Position numbers and translations under genes: made by a program
Notes under the pieces: generated by a model
Told to the model about the DNA's origin: nothing
The model's input: the letters and a program-made list of their open reading frames with translations, nothing else
The model's database searches: none
From: Vibrio cholerae
GTDB taxonomy: Bacteria > Actinomycetota > Actinomycetes > Actinomycetales > Micrococcaceae
Length of the DNA: 32,756 nt
Direction: 5' to 3'
NCBI GenBank assembly: GCA_009728235.1
Contig: WNZI01000037.1
Coordinates: forward strand, 1-32,756
In this document: piece after piece, positions 7,905 to 17,600 of the stretch
Layout: each line of letters begins with the position of its first letter
Position numbering within the stretch: position 1 is the first letter of the stretch

Positions 7905-8393
7905 TGACGGCACGCAGCTCGGCCCTTGCACGGGCAGCGGTCCGCGGTGCCATCGCCGGACTCGTGGGCACAGCGGCCATGACCGCGGGGGAGCTGCTCG
8001 AGCAGCGCCTGACCCACCGTCCCGATTCCCACATCCCGGCCCGCACGCTACGCATCCTGATGGGTAGGCCCACGTCGGACGGGAAGCAGTACCCGGTCTG
8101 GAACTCCGCGATGCACTGGCTGACCGGGGCCACCCTGGGCGCTCTCCGCGGAGTATGGAGCGTCACCGGCATCCGCGGCACGTCGGCCACCGCGGCCCAC
8201 ACGGTGGTGCGCCTCGCCTTCGACCAGACACTCGAGAACGCAACGGGCGCCGGAGCGGCGCCCGCTGTGGCCCGTCGGTGAGAAGACGGTCGACTACCTC
8301 CACAAGGGAGTGTTCGCGATCGTCACGGGCATCACCTCCGACGCCCTGAATCCGCCCGCCCTGGTCAGCACGGCGGGTGCCCGCAGCCACTGA
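7904..8393 (+). CDS. Conserved hypothetical membrane-associated protein (one-base insertion in this sequence)
   Basis: The family is not one I can name with confidence. The N-terminus has a hydrophobic glycine/alanine helix (RGAIAGLVGTAAMTAGELLEQ), and there are further moderately hydrophobic segments around WLTGATLGALRGVW and KGVFAIVTGI. The first frame stops at 8279-8281. Reading from about 8262 in the +1 frame gives a convincing continuation, PLWPVGEKTVDYLHKGVF, to a stop at 8391-8393 (about 162 residues). The shift is explained by one extra C in the run at 8261-8263, probably a sequencing error. It overlaps the lipoprotein gene by one base and may act with it at the membrane. Confidence 0.65.
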
Positions 8394-8403
8394 GAGGGTG
8401 GCC

Positions 8404-8790
8404 TCAGACGTCGGTCGGCGGGGCCGAACCCTCCTGGATGTGGCGGCGTAGCTCGGCCGGCCGGAAGGGCTTGTGCAGGTAGCGGTCAGCTCCCGCGTCG
8501 AGGCCGCGCTTCTCGTCGACGGCATCGACCCTCGCCGTCAGCATCACGATGAAGGTCGCGGAGAAACGACGGATGCGCTCGGTCACCTCGAAGCCGTCGA
8601 TATCCGGCAGGCCGACGTCGAGCGTCACGACGTCCGGCATGATCCGGCGGACCATCTCGACGCCGGCCAGGCCGGCCGGGGCGGTGTGGACCCTGAAGCC
8701 CGAGCCGGTCAGCACGGCGTGCAGGAGATCACGGACGTCGTCGTCGTCCTCGATCACGACGGCGGTGCGGGTGCGCTCGAGGGTCGGCAT
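8404..8790 (-). CDS. Single-domain (receiver-only) response regulator
   Basis: A 128-residue CheY-like receiver with nothing attached. It shows the acidic pair in VIEDDDDVR (about 13-18), phospho-acceptor Asp58 in TLDVGLPDIDG, the switch Thr in IVMLTAR (about 85) and Lys107 in LHKPF. All active-site residues are present, so it should be phosphorylated. With no output domain it must signal by protein contact or as part of a phosphorelay. No histidine kinase lies nearby, so it is an orphan here. It starts at ATG 8790; TAAACT lies six bases upstream, suggesting a leaderless transcript. Its stop is 8 bp from the convergent gene that ends at 8393. Confidence 0.88.
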   Translation of the reverse strand: MPTLERTRTAVVIEDDDDVRDLLHAVLTGSGFRVHTAPAGLAGVEMVRRIMPDVVTLDVGLPDIDGFEVTERIRRFSATFIVMLTARVDAVDEKRGLDAGADRYLHKPFRPAELRRHIQEGSAPPTDV

Positions 8791-8796
8791 AGCGCA

Positions 8797-8802
8797 AGTT
8801 TA
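8797..8802 (-). promoter_or_regulatory. Candidate -10 element of the receiver gene
   Basis: TAAACT on the minus strand, six bases before the ATG at 8790. It matches the leaderless arrangement seen at several other genes of the window. Confidence 0.5.
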
Positions 8803-8833
8803 CTCCGCCGCACCGTCCGGTCCGGCCCCGCCC

Positions 8834-9454
8834 CTAGGACTCGGGACGGACCGTCGCCTCCACGGCCTCGCCGGCACCGACCGGCTCCACCGTCACGGTC
8901 CGCACCGTCTCCGGCACGTCCGGGAAAGCGCCGATCATCAGCAGGTCGCCCGTCTCCCCCGGCAGGACTCCCCCGCTGTATTCGCCGACGAGCCCGACGA
9001 CCTCGGGCGAGGCTTCACCACCGTTCGTCGCCGCTCCCCATTCCCCGATCACGATCGACGCCGGCCGGAGCTGCAGGTCCTGACCCTCCGGCGTCGTGAT
9101 CGTCACGGTGGCCAGCTCCACTGCCGTGCCACCCTCGGGGTTCTGGACCGTGACCCGCGCGTAGCTGACCGCCTCCCGGCCCAGTTCCGTGCGCAGCGCC
9201 TCGACGTCCGCGGGGGCTTCGGCGGGCATCACGACGTCGCCCCGCGCCTCGCCGAGCAGGAAAGCGAACGAACCACTGGCCGAGTCGGTGAGTCCCTCGA
9301 CCGAGGGCGCGCCGGAGGGCGCAGCGGCCTGCTCCGACGCGGTCTCGCGGGGGTCGGGGGTGGGGCCGGGAGGTTCGGCATCGGTGGCGGGGTTCCCGCC
9401 GCACCCGGTCACCAGGAGCAGCAGCAGGGTCGAGGACAGCAGGGTCTTCTTCAT
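8834..9454 (-). CDS. Secreted lipoprotein, function unknown
   Basis: The 206-residue product begins MKKTLLSSTLLLLLVTGCGG, a lysine-rich signal peptide with a lipobox (VTGC, Cys about 18). A Pro/Thr/Ala/Glu-rich linker follows, then a beta-strand-rich domain from about residue 60, with alternating Val/Thr strands such as VSYARVTVQNPEG and AVELATVTITTPEG. This fits a membrane-anchored extracytoplasmic immunoglobulin-like or DUF4352-like fold, but I cannot confirm a family. ATG 9454 was chosen over an open extension to 9526 because the signal peptide starts there and GGGAG precedes it. It lies between the orphan receiver and the LigD-like gene, with no functional link visible. Confidence 0.75.
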   Translation of the reverse strand: MKKTLLSSTLLLLLVTGCGGNPATDAEPPGPTPDPRETASEQAAAPSGAPSVEGLTDSASGSFAFLLGEARGDVVMPAEAPADVEALRTELGREAVSYARVTVQNPEGGTAVELATVTITTPEGQDLQLRPASIVIGEWGAATNGGEASPEVVGLVGEYSGGVLPGETGDLLMIGAFPDVPETVRTVTVEPVGAGEAVEATVRPES

Positions 9455-9605
9455 GGATCTCCCAGAGGCCGGCCAGGGGTGGAACCGGCGCGGAATCAGG
9501 CCCGGCTCGACGCCGGGGCGCGGCAATGTTCCATCCCGTTGTACCAGCGGACGTGACCCGTCCGCTTCCCCGGCCCCTGGTGCGCGGCACCGTTGACAGG
9601 CCGGA

Positions 9606-10628
9606 TCAGTCCCGGTTACGCGCCCGGCTCGGCTGCACCCGCATGGGCTCCCCCGGCATCTTGGGGAAATCGGGAGGGAACGGCAGCTCCCCCAGTCCGT
9701 TCTGCACGTCCCGGTCCCACCAGGAACTCAGCACCTCGATGTCCCCGGGCTCGGTGTGCAGCTCCGACCAGGGATCACCGACGGTGCGCAGCCGCTCGGG
9801 TACCGTCGCGATGGTGAAGCCCGTGGGGTCGATACCGGGCAGTTCGTCCCAGGTGACCGGGCAGGACACCGGGGCATGCGCAAGTGCCCTCGGACTGTAG
9901 GCGCCGGCCATGGTGCGGTCCCGGTTCGCCTGGTTGTAGTCCACGAAGATCCGCGAGCCCCGCTCCTCCTTCCACCACGCCGTCGTGACGCGGTCCGGCA
10001 TCCGGCGCTCGAGTTCGCGCGCTGCCGCGATGACCGCCCGCCGGACAGCGAGGAACTCGTGCACCTGGCCGATCGGGGCGAACACGTGGAGTCCCCGGTT
10101 GCCGGAGGTCTTGACGAAGGCCGTGAGTCCGGCCTCGCGGAGCACCACCCGGAGCTCGAGTGCGGCGGCCACGACGTCGTCGAAGGTCGTCCCGGGCTGG
10201 GGGTCGAGGTCTATCCTCAGTTCGTCGGGCAGATCCGGAGCCGCGGCCCGCGATGCCCACGGGTGGAAGACGACGGTGTTCATCTGGACGGCCCACACGA
10301 CCGATGCGGGCTCGTCGAGGACGAGCTGCGGGTGGGAGCGGCCGCTCGGGTACACCACGGTCACGCTGCGCACGTAGTCGGGAGCACCCCGTGGCGGGTT
10401 CTTGCTGAAGAAGGAGTCGCCGTTGACGTCGGCCCCGAAACGCTGCAGCGATACAGGGCGTCCGCCGTTCGCGGCCAGAAAGGCGGGGGCGACGTCCAAA
10501 AAGTAGCGGGCGAGGTCGAGCTTCGTCAGGCCTGACGCGGGCCAGAGCACGCGGGACGGGCTGGACACACGGACGGAACGGTCGCCGTCCGGGCCGGGAA
10601 CATCGAGGATCGTCGTTTCGCTCGCCAT
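9606..10628 (-). CDS. Stand-alone LigD-type primase/polymerase domain protein
   Basis: Archaeo-eukaryotic primase-type polymerase equivalent to the polymerase domain of bacterial NHEJ ligase LigD, but as a separate 340-residue protein without ligase or phosphoesterase domains, like mycobacterial PolD1/PolD2. The catalytic motif ID-L-D (Asp140/Asp142) lies in RIDLDPQPG, the nucleotide-binding SGNRGLHVF at about 175-183 (His181), and the third acidic residue in IFVDYNQANRDRTMAGAYS (Asp230). Such enzymes add ribo- or deoxynucleotides at DNA ends or gaps. No ku or ligase gene is nearby. The start is ATG 10628 (MASETTI), with TACATT six bases upstream. An open extension to 10979 runs through the tRNA gene and is rejected. 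Confidence 0.9.
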   Translation of the reverse strand: MASETTILDVPGPDGDRSVRVSSPSRVLWPASGLTKLDLARYFLDVAPAFLAANGGRPVSLQRFGADVNGDSFFSKNPPRGAPDYVRSVTVVYPSGRSHPQLVLDEPASVVWAVQMNTVVFHPWASRAAAPDLPDELRIDLDPQPGTTFDDVVAAALELRVVLREAGLTAFVKTSGNRGLHVFAPIGQVHEFLAVRRAVIAAARELERRMPDRVTTAWWKEERGSRIFVDYNQANRDRTMAGAYSPRALAHAPVSCPVTWDELPGIDPTGFTIATVPERLRTVGDPWSELHTEPGDIEVLSSWWDRDVQNGLGELPFPPDFPKMPGEPMRVQPSRARNRD

Positions 10629-10634
10629 GGGCTC

Positions 10635-10640
10635 AATGTA
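10635..10640 (-). promoter_or_regulatory. Candidate -10 element of the LigD-like gene
   Basis: TACATT on the minus strand with six bases to the ATG at 10628; leaderless arrangement, no -35 recognised. Confidence 0.45.
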
Positions 10641-10709
10641 CCCCCGGCTCCGCGGGGACGGGAGGGGACCGCCGGCGTGGACGACGCCACGTCCGTGTCC
10701 ACCCTGTTC

Positions 10710-10794
10710 TGGTGCCCGAAGTGGGACTCGAACCCACACACCTCTCGATACTGCATTTTGAGTGCAGCGCGTCTGCCAATTCCGCCATTCGGGC
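10710..10794 (-). tRNA. tRNA-Leu (anticodon CAA)
   Basis: A class II tRNA with a long variable arm. The acceptor stem is GCCCGAA (10788-10794) with TTCGGGC (10714-10720). Discriminator A is at 10713 and CCA is encoded at 10710-10712. The anticodon stem-loop is CTGCA-CTCAAAA-TGCAG, with anticodon CAA at 10758-10760, reading the UUG codon. The T arm GTGGG-TTCGAGT-CCCAC is perfect. UUG is a rare leucine codon in such GC-rich genomes. Confidence 0.97.
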
Positions 10795-10868
10795 CCTGCC
10801 GACCCCGGCTGCGAGGGGAATGGCTGACTTCCTTCTCCGCCGGTGCGCGAATCCACTCTACATGCCGA

Positions 10869-10891
10869 TAGGCTGTTTCCCGGACCGGGAA
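10869..10891 (+). promoter_or_regulatory. Candidate promoter and palindromic operator of the ANTAR regulator
   Basis: TAGGCT at 10869-10874 is a possible -10. Just behind it lies a 15-base palindrome, TTCCCGG-A-CCGGGAA (10877-10891), over the expected transcription start, 49 bases before the GTG. Its core CCCGGACCGGG recurs at 27104-27114 near another promoter. Function is inferred. Confidence 0.35.
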
Positions 10892-10939
10892 CAACCTTCC
10901 ACGGGCCCGTCGGAACGCCATCATCATCAAGGAGCAACA

Positions 10940-11542
10940 GTGTCTGAACCCACCGAATCCACGCCCGCCGGACCCGCACGCCGGGTCATCGTGGCCGAGG
11001 ACGAGACGCTCATCCGGCTCGACATCATCGAGATCCTGCGTGGGGAAGGCTATGAGGTCGTCGCCGAGGCCGACAACGGTGAGAAAGCCGTCGCTCTGGC
11101 CCAGGAGCACCGACCGGACCTCGTGCTCATGGACGTGAAGATGCCGGTCATGGACGGCATCACCGCCGCCGAGCAGATCGTGAAGGCCCGCATCGCGCCC
11201 GTCGTGCTGCTGACGGCCTTCAGCCAGAAGGAACTCATCGAGCGGGCGCGCGACGCCGGTGCCATGGCATACGTCGTCAAGCCGTTCACGCCCGCGGACC
11301 TCATCCCCGCCATCGAGATCGCGATGTCGCGCCATGAGGAGATCAAGGCACTCGAGGCCGAGGTCAGCGACCTGCAGGAGCAGTTCGCCACACGCAAGCT
11401 CGTGGAGCGGGCGAAGAGCCTGCTGACGACGAAGATGGGCCTCACGGAGCCCGAGGCCTTCCGCTGGATCCAGAAGACCTCGATGGACCGCCGCCTCAGC
11501 ATGCGTGAGGTCGCCGAGACGATCATCAACCAGGTCAACTGA
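10940..11542 (+). CDS. pdtaR: ANTAR-domain response regulator, PdtaR/AmiR-NasT type
   Basis: A 200-residue two-component regulator. The receiver spans about 15-130, with acidic residues in VAEDETLI, phospho-acceptor Asp65 in LMDVKMPVMDG and Lys114 in VVKPFTP. A short helical linker leads to an ANTAR RNA-binding domain at about 138-193, KLVERAKSLL...EAFRWIQKTSMDRRLSMREVAETII, with the conserved Ala/Lys/Arg/Met pattern. ANTAR proteins bind paired hexaloop hairpins in mRNA leaders and prevent termination. The mycobacterial orthologue is phosphorylated by the kinase PdtaS, which is not in this window. The start is GTG 10940 with AAGGAG five bases upstream. An upstream open frame passes through the tRNA gene and is rejected. 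The gene ends before a terminator shared with pyk. Confidence 0.92.
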   Translation: MSEPTESTPAGPARRVIVAEDETLIRLDIIEILRGEGYEVVAEADNGEKAVALAQEHRPDLVLMDVKMPVMDGITAAEQIVKARIAPVVLLTAFSQKELIERARDAGAMAYVVKPFTPADLIPAIEIAMSRHEEIKALEAEVSDLQEQFATRKLVERAKSLLTTKMGLTEPEAFRWIQKTSMDRRLSMREVAETIINQVN

Positions 11543-11570
11543 CACCTGCACCGCTGCACGCACCACGAAG

Positions 11571-11601
11571 AAGACCCCCACCAGGATCGGGTGGGGGTCT
11601 T
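11571..11601. terminator. Bidirectional terminator between pdtaR and pyk
   Basis: Perfect 12-bp stem, 11571-11582 with 11590-11601, 7-base loop, A-rich on the left and TTT on the right. It serves the convergent ANTAR regulator and pyruvate kinase genes. Confidence 0.88.
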
Positions 11602-11637
11602 TCGCTGACCGGACCGTCAGGCAAGGTCAGGGTCGGG

Positions 11638-13131
11638 TCACTTCTTGTTCTTCAGGGGCCAGGGGCCGACGTCTTCCTTGATGTAGGACGTGTGGCCGTC
11701 GGGCAGCTGGCCGGCGTCGGTGATGTCGCCGACGCGGTGGACCTTGATCGAGTTGGTCGACCCGGCCTGTCCGGGAGGTGACCCGGCCGCGATGACGACG
11801 AGGTCGTCGACCTCGACGAGGCCCTGCTCGAACAGGACGCGGTCCACCTGGGCCGTCATCTGGTCCGTGTGCTCGACGAACTCGACGAGCTTCGGCTGGA
11901 TCCCCCAGATGAGGGACATCGCGTTCAGGGTCGACTGCACCGGGGTGAAGGCGAAGACCGGCTTCTTGGGGCGGAGCCGCGACAGGCGGCGCGCCGAGTC
12001 CCCGGACTGCGTGAAGGTGCAGATGTACTTCGCGTCGAGCTGGTCCGAGATCTCCACGGCTGCGCGGGTGATCGCGCCGCCCCGGGTCTTCGGCTTGCTG
12101 CCGAGCGGCGGGACGCGCTCCAGGCCGTGGCGTTCGGTGGACTCGATGATGTCCGCCATGGTGCGGACGGTCTCGATCGGGTACTTTCCGACGCTGGTCT
12201 CGCCCGAGAGCATGACGGCGTCCGCGCCGTCGAGGACGGCGTTGGCGCAGTCCGAGGCCTCGGCGCGCGTGGGGCGGGGGTTGTCGATCATCGATTCGAG
12301 GACCTGCGTGGCGACGATGACCGGCTTGGCCCAGCGGCGCGCGAGTTCGACCGCACGCTTCTGGACGATCGGGACGTCCTGCAGGGGAAGCTCCACGCCC
12401 AGGTCGCCACGTGCCACCATGATGGCGTCGAATGCGTCGATGATCTCCTCGAGGGCGTCCACGGCCTGCGGCTTCTCGATCTTGGCGATGACCGGGACGC
12501 GGCGGCCCTCCTCGTCCATGATCTCGTGCACGCGCTTCACGTCGCCGGCATCGCGGACGAAGGACAGCGCCACCATGTCGACGCCGATCTGGATGGCCCA
12601 GCGGAGGTCGGCCTCGTCCTTGTCGCTCAGCGCGGGGACGTTCACGGCGACACCGGGGAGATTGATGCCCTTGTTGTTCGAGACCATGCCACCGACGACG
12701 ACCTCCGTCGTGACGCTGGTGTCGTCGACCGCGGTCGCCCGCAGCGAGACCTTTCCGTCGTCGATGAGCAGCATGTCGCCGACGTTGACGTCCTGGGGCA
12801 GGCCCTTGAACGTGGTGGACGCGATGTCCTGCGTCCCCTCGATGTCATCGACGGTGATCGTGAAGACGTCGCCGGGAGCAAGGGCGTGGGGGCCGTCGGC
12901 GAAGCGGCCGAGGCGGATCTTGGGACCCTGCAGGTCGGCGAAGATGCCGACGGGCCTGCCGAGCTCTTCGGACGCACGGCGCACGTTGTGGTAGGTGGTG
13001 CTGTGCACGGTGTAGTCACCGTGGCTCATGTTCATCCGCGCGACGTCGACGCCGGCATCGAGTACGGCGAGGGTGTTCTCATAGCTGGCGATTGCGGGGC
13101 CGAATGTTGCAACGATTTTTGCGCGTCTCAT
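11638..13131 (-). CDS. pyk: Pyruvate kinase
   Basis: Last ATP-forming step of glycolysis, phosphoenolpyruvate plus ADP to pyruvate. The 497-residue protein has the barrel N-terminus MRRAKIVATFGPA, the substrate/metal regions ARMNMSHGD and FADLQGPKIRLGRF, the B lid domain at about 70-165, the active-site lysine motif VIAKIEKPQAV, the signature MVARGDLGVELP, and the helix ATQVLESM. The C-terminal allosteric domain follows. The end is about 20 residues longer than typical and finishes in a basic KNKK. Start ATG 13131; TAGGCT seven bases upstream suggests a leaderless transcript starting in the 49-bp gap behind gltD, so it can be expressed independently of the glt operon. Confidence 0.98.
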   Translation of the reverse strand: MRRAKIVATFGPAIASYENTLAVLDAGVDVARMNMSHGDYTVHSTTYHNVRRASEELGRPVGIFADLQGPKIRLGRFADGPHALAPGDVFTITVDDIEGTQDIASTTFKGLPQDVNVGDMLLIDDGKVSLRATAVDDTSVTTEVVVGGMVSNNKGINLPGVAVNVPALSDKDEADLRWAIQIGVDMVALSFVRDAGDVKRVHEIMDEEGRRVPVIAKIEKPQAVDALEEIIDAFDAIMVARGDLGVELPLQDVPIVQKRAVELARRWAKPVIVATQVLESMIDNPRPTRAEASDCANAVLDGADAVMLSGETSVGKYPIETVRTMADIIESTERHGLERVPPLGSKPKTRGGAITRAAVEISDQLDAKYICTFTQSGDSARRLSRLRPKKPVFAFTPVQSTLNAMSLIWGIQPKLVEFVEHTDQMTAQVDRVLFEQGLVEVDDLVVIAAGSPPGQAGSTNSIKVHRVGDITDAGQLPDGHTSYIKEDVGPWPLKNKK

Positions 13132-13138
13132 GAAACCT

Positions 13139-13144
13139 AGCCTA
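13139..13144 (-). promoter_or_regulatory. Candidate -10 element of a leaderless pyk transcript
   Basis: TAGGCT on the minus strand with seven bases to ATG 13131, identical in hexamer and spacing to the element in front of polA. Confidence 0.55.
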
Positions 13145-13180
13145 GTCGTGTTTGGTCGTGGGGGGTGGTGTGGGGGCCGG

Positions 13181-14629
<1,449 letters not shown>

Positions 14630-14637
<8 letters not shown>

Positions 14638-17600
14638 CGGTAACCTCCAGGATCTTGGTCCATGCCTCTTCGCCGTCCGGGTCGAGACCCTGTTCGACGG
14701 CGGAGGCACGGGCGTCCAGTACCGCTGCGTAGTCGCGCGGCAGGACCTTGGTGAATCGCGCAACGTTCTCCTCGAAGGATTCGAGCAGGCTCTCGGCCAG
14801 GGTGGACTCGGTCTCCTCCAGGTGCTGGATCAGCAGCCGTCGGACGATCTCGATGTCCTCGGCGTCCAGGTCGACGAGCAGCAGCTCCCCGTTGTCGAGG
14901 CTCTGCTTGTTGACACGGGCCCGGTCGAGGTCGAGCACGAAGGCGGTCCCGCCGGACATGCCTGCCCCGAAGTTCCGGCCCGTGGGCCCGAGAACAAGCG
15001 CTTGGCCCCCGGTCATGTATTCGCAGCCGTGGTCGCCGATCCCCTCGGCCACCGCCGTGGCGCCCGAGTTCCTCACCAGGAACCGCTCCCCCACCTGGCC
15101 GCGCAGGAACATCTCACCACTCGTCGCTCCGTAGCCGATGACGTTGCCCGCGATGACGTTGTGGTCCGCACGGAACACGTTGGCGCGGTCCGGCCGCACC
15201 GTGATGCGTCCGCCGGACAGACCCTTGCCCACGTAGTCGTTCGAGTCGCCCAGCAGCCGCAGCGTGACGCCGGCGGGCAGAAAGGCACCGAGCGACTGGC
15301 CGGCCTGACCCGTGAGCGTCACGTCGATGGTGTTCGTGGCCAGAGTGTCCAGCCCGAAGGTCCGGGTGACCTCGTGGCCGAGCATCGTGCCGACCGAGCG
15401 GTCGGTGTTCACCACGTCGACCGAGATGCGCACCGGCGAACGGTGCTGCAGCGCATCGGCACTCATCTCGATCAGCTTGTTGTCGAAGTGCTGGTCGAGC
15501 TCGTGGTTCTGCGGGAGCATGTTCCGCATCGGTTCGTTCGAATCGAACTCGTTGCCGCGCAGGATCGGGTCGAGGTCCAGGCCGTCGGCCTTCCAGTGCT
15601 CGATCGCCTGGCGGGCGTCGAGCAGTTCGCTGTGGCCGATCGCCTCCTCGAGCGTCCGGAAGCCGAGTTCCGCGAGGATCTCGCGCACTTCCTCGGCGAT
15701 GAACTCGAAGAAGTTGACCACGAACTCCGGCTTGCCGGTGAAGCGGCTGCGCAGCTCGGGGTTCTGCGTGGCGACACCCACGGGGCAGGTGTCGAGGTGG
15801 CACACGCGCATCATGATGCAGCCGGAGACCACGAGCGGCGCCGTGGCGAACCCGAACTCCTCACCACCCAGCAGGGCGGCGATGACGACGTCACGTCCCG
15901 TCTTGAGCTGCCCGTCGACCTGGACGACGACGCGGTCGCGCAGCCCGTTGAGCATGAGCGTCTGCTGGGTCTCGGCGAGACCCAGTTCCCAGGGGATACC
16001 CGCGTGCTTGAGGGAGTTGAGCGGGCTGGCGCCGGTTCCGCCGTCGTGCCCCGACACGAGGACGACGTCGGCCTTCGCCTTCGTGACCCCTGCGGCGACG
16101 GTGCCGATACCGACCTCGGACACCAGCTTGACGTGCACGCGTGCCCTCGGGTTGGACCTCTTGAGGTCGTAGATGAGCTGGGCGAGGTCCTCGATCGAGT
16201 AGATGTCGTGGTGCGGCGGCGGCGAGATCAGCGCGACGCCCGGCGTCGAGTGACGCGTCCTGGCGATCCAGGGGTAGACCTTCTGGCTCATGAGCTGGCC
16301 GCCCTCGCCGGGCTTGGCTCCCTGCGCCATCTTGATCTGGATGTCGTCGGCGTTGGTGAGGTAGAGGCTCGTGACGCCGAACCGGCCGGAGGCCACCTGC
16401 TTGATGGCGGACCGGCGCTCGGGGTCGAGCAGGCGATCGACGTCCTCGCCGCCCTCGCCGGTGTTGGACTTCCCGCCGAGGCGGTTCATCGCGATGGCAA
16501 GCGTCTCGTGTGCTTCCTGGGAGATGGAGCCGTAACTCATCGCCCCGGTGGAGAAGCGCTTGACGATCGAGGACACGGGCTCGACCTCGTCGATCCCGAC
16601 GGGCTCCCGGGCGTCTCCACGCAGCTTCAGCAGGCCGCGCAGGGTCATGAGCTCCTTGGACTGGTCGTCCACGCCCTGCGTGTAGGCCTTGAAGATGTCG
16701 TAGCGGCGTTCCCGCGTGGCGTGCTGCAGCCGGAAGACCGTCTCCGGGTTGAAGAGGTGCGGCGGACCCTCGCGCCGCCACTGGTACTCGCCGCCGTTGT
16801 CGAGGCCGCGGTGGGGATCCTCGATGCCGTCCTGCGGGTACGCGCTCTCGTGCCGGGCGGCGACCTCGGCTGCGATGACATCGAGCCCTACGCCGCCGAG
16901 CTGCGTCTGCGTGCCGTGGAAATACTCGTCCACGAGGTCCTGCGAGAGTCCGAGCGCCTCGAAGGTCTGGGCTCCGCAGTAGGAACTGACGGTCGAGATG
17001 CCCATCTTGGACATGATCTTCAGGACGCCCTTGCCGAGGCCCTTGATGAGGTGCGCGACGGCAACCTCGGCCGAGACGCCGGTGATGTCCCCGTTGCGGA
17101 CGAGTTCCTCGCAGCTCTCCATCGCGAGGTAGGGGTTGACCGCCGAGGCGCCGTAGCCGATGAGCACCGCGACGTGGTGCACCTCACGCACGTCACCGGC
17201 CTCCACGACGAGCGAGGTCTTGGTGCGGTTGGCGCTCTTCAGGAGGTGGTGGTGCACCGCGCTGGTCAGCAGCAGCGACGGGATGGGCGCCCACTGCGCG
17301 TTGGAGTCGCGGTCCGACAGCACGACGTACTGCACGCCGCGGTTGAGCGCACTGGAGACCTGCTCGCAGATCTCGGACAGGCGCGCGCGCAGGGCCGCCT
17401 CTCCGCCGTCGTGCCGGTACAGCCCGCGGACGCGGACGGTCAGGCGGTCGCCGTCCTCGGTCTCGAGGTTGGCGATCTTGGCCAGCTCGTCGTTGGTGAT
17501 CACCGGGAACCTGAGGGCGATCTGCTTCGACCTCACCTGCCCGGTCGAGAGGAGGTTGCCGTCGGGCCCGATGGTCACGCCCATCGACGTGACGAGTTCC

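Noticed and set aside
10712-10939. Longer N-terminus for the ANTAR regulator
   Set aside because: It would read through the tRNA-Leu gene on the opposite strand; GTG 10940 has a strong AAGGAG site.
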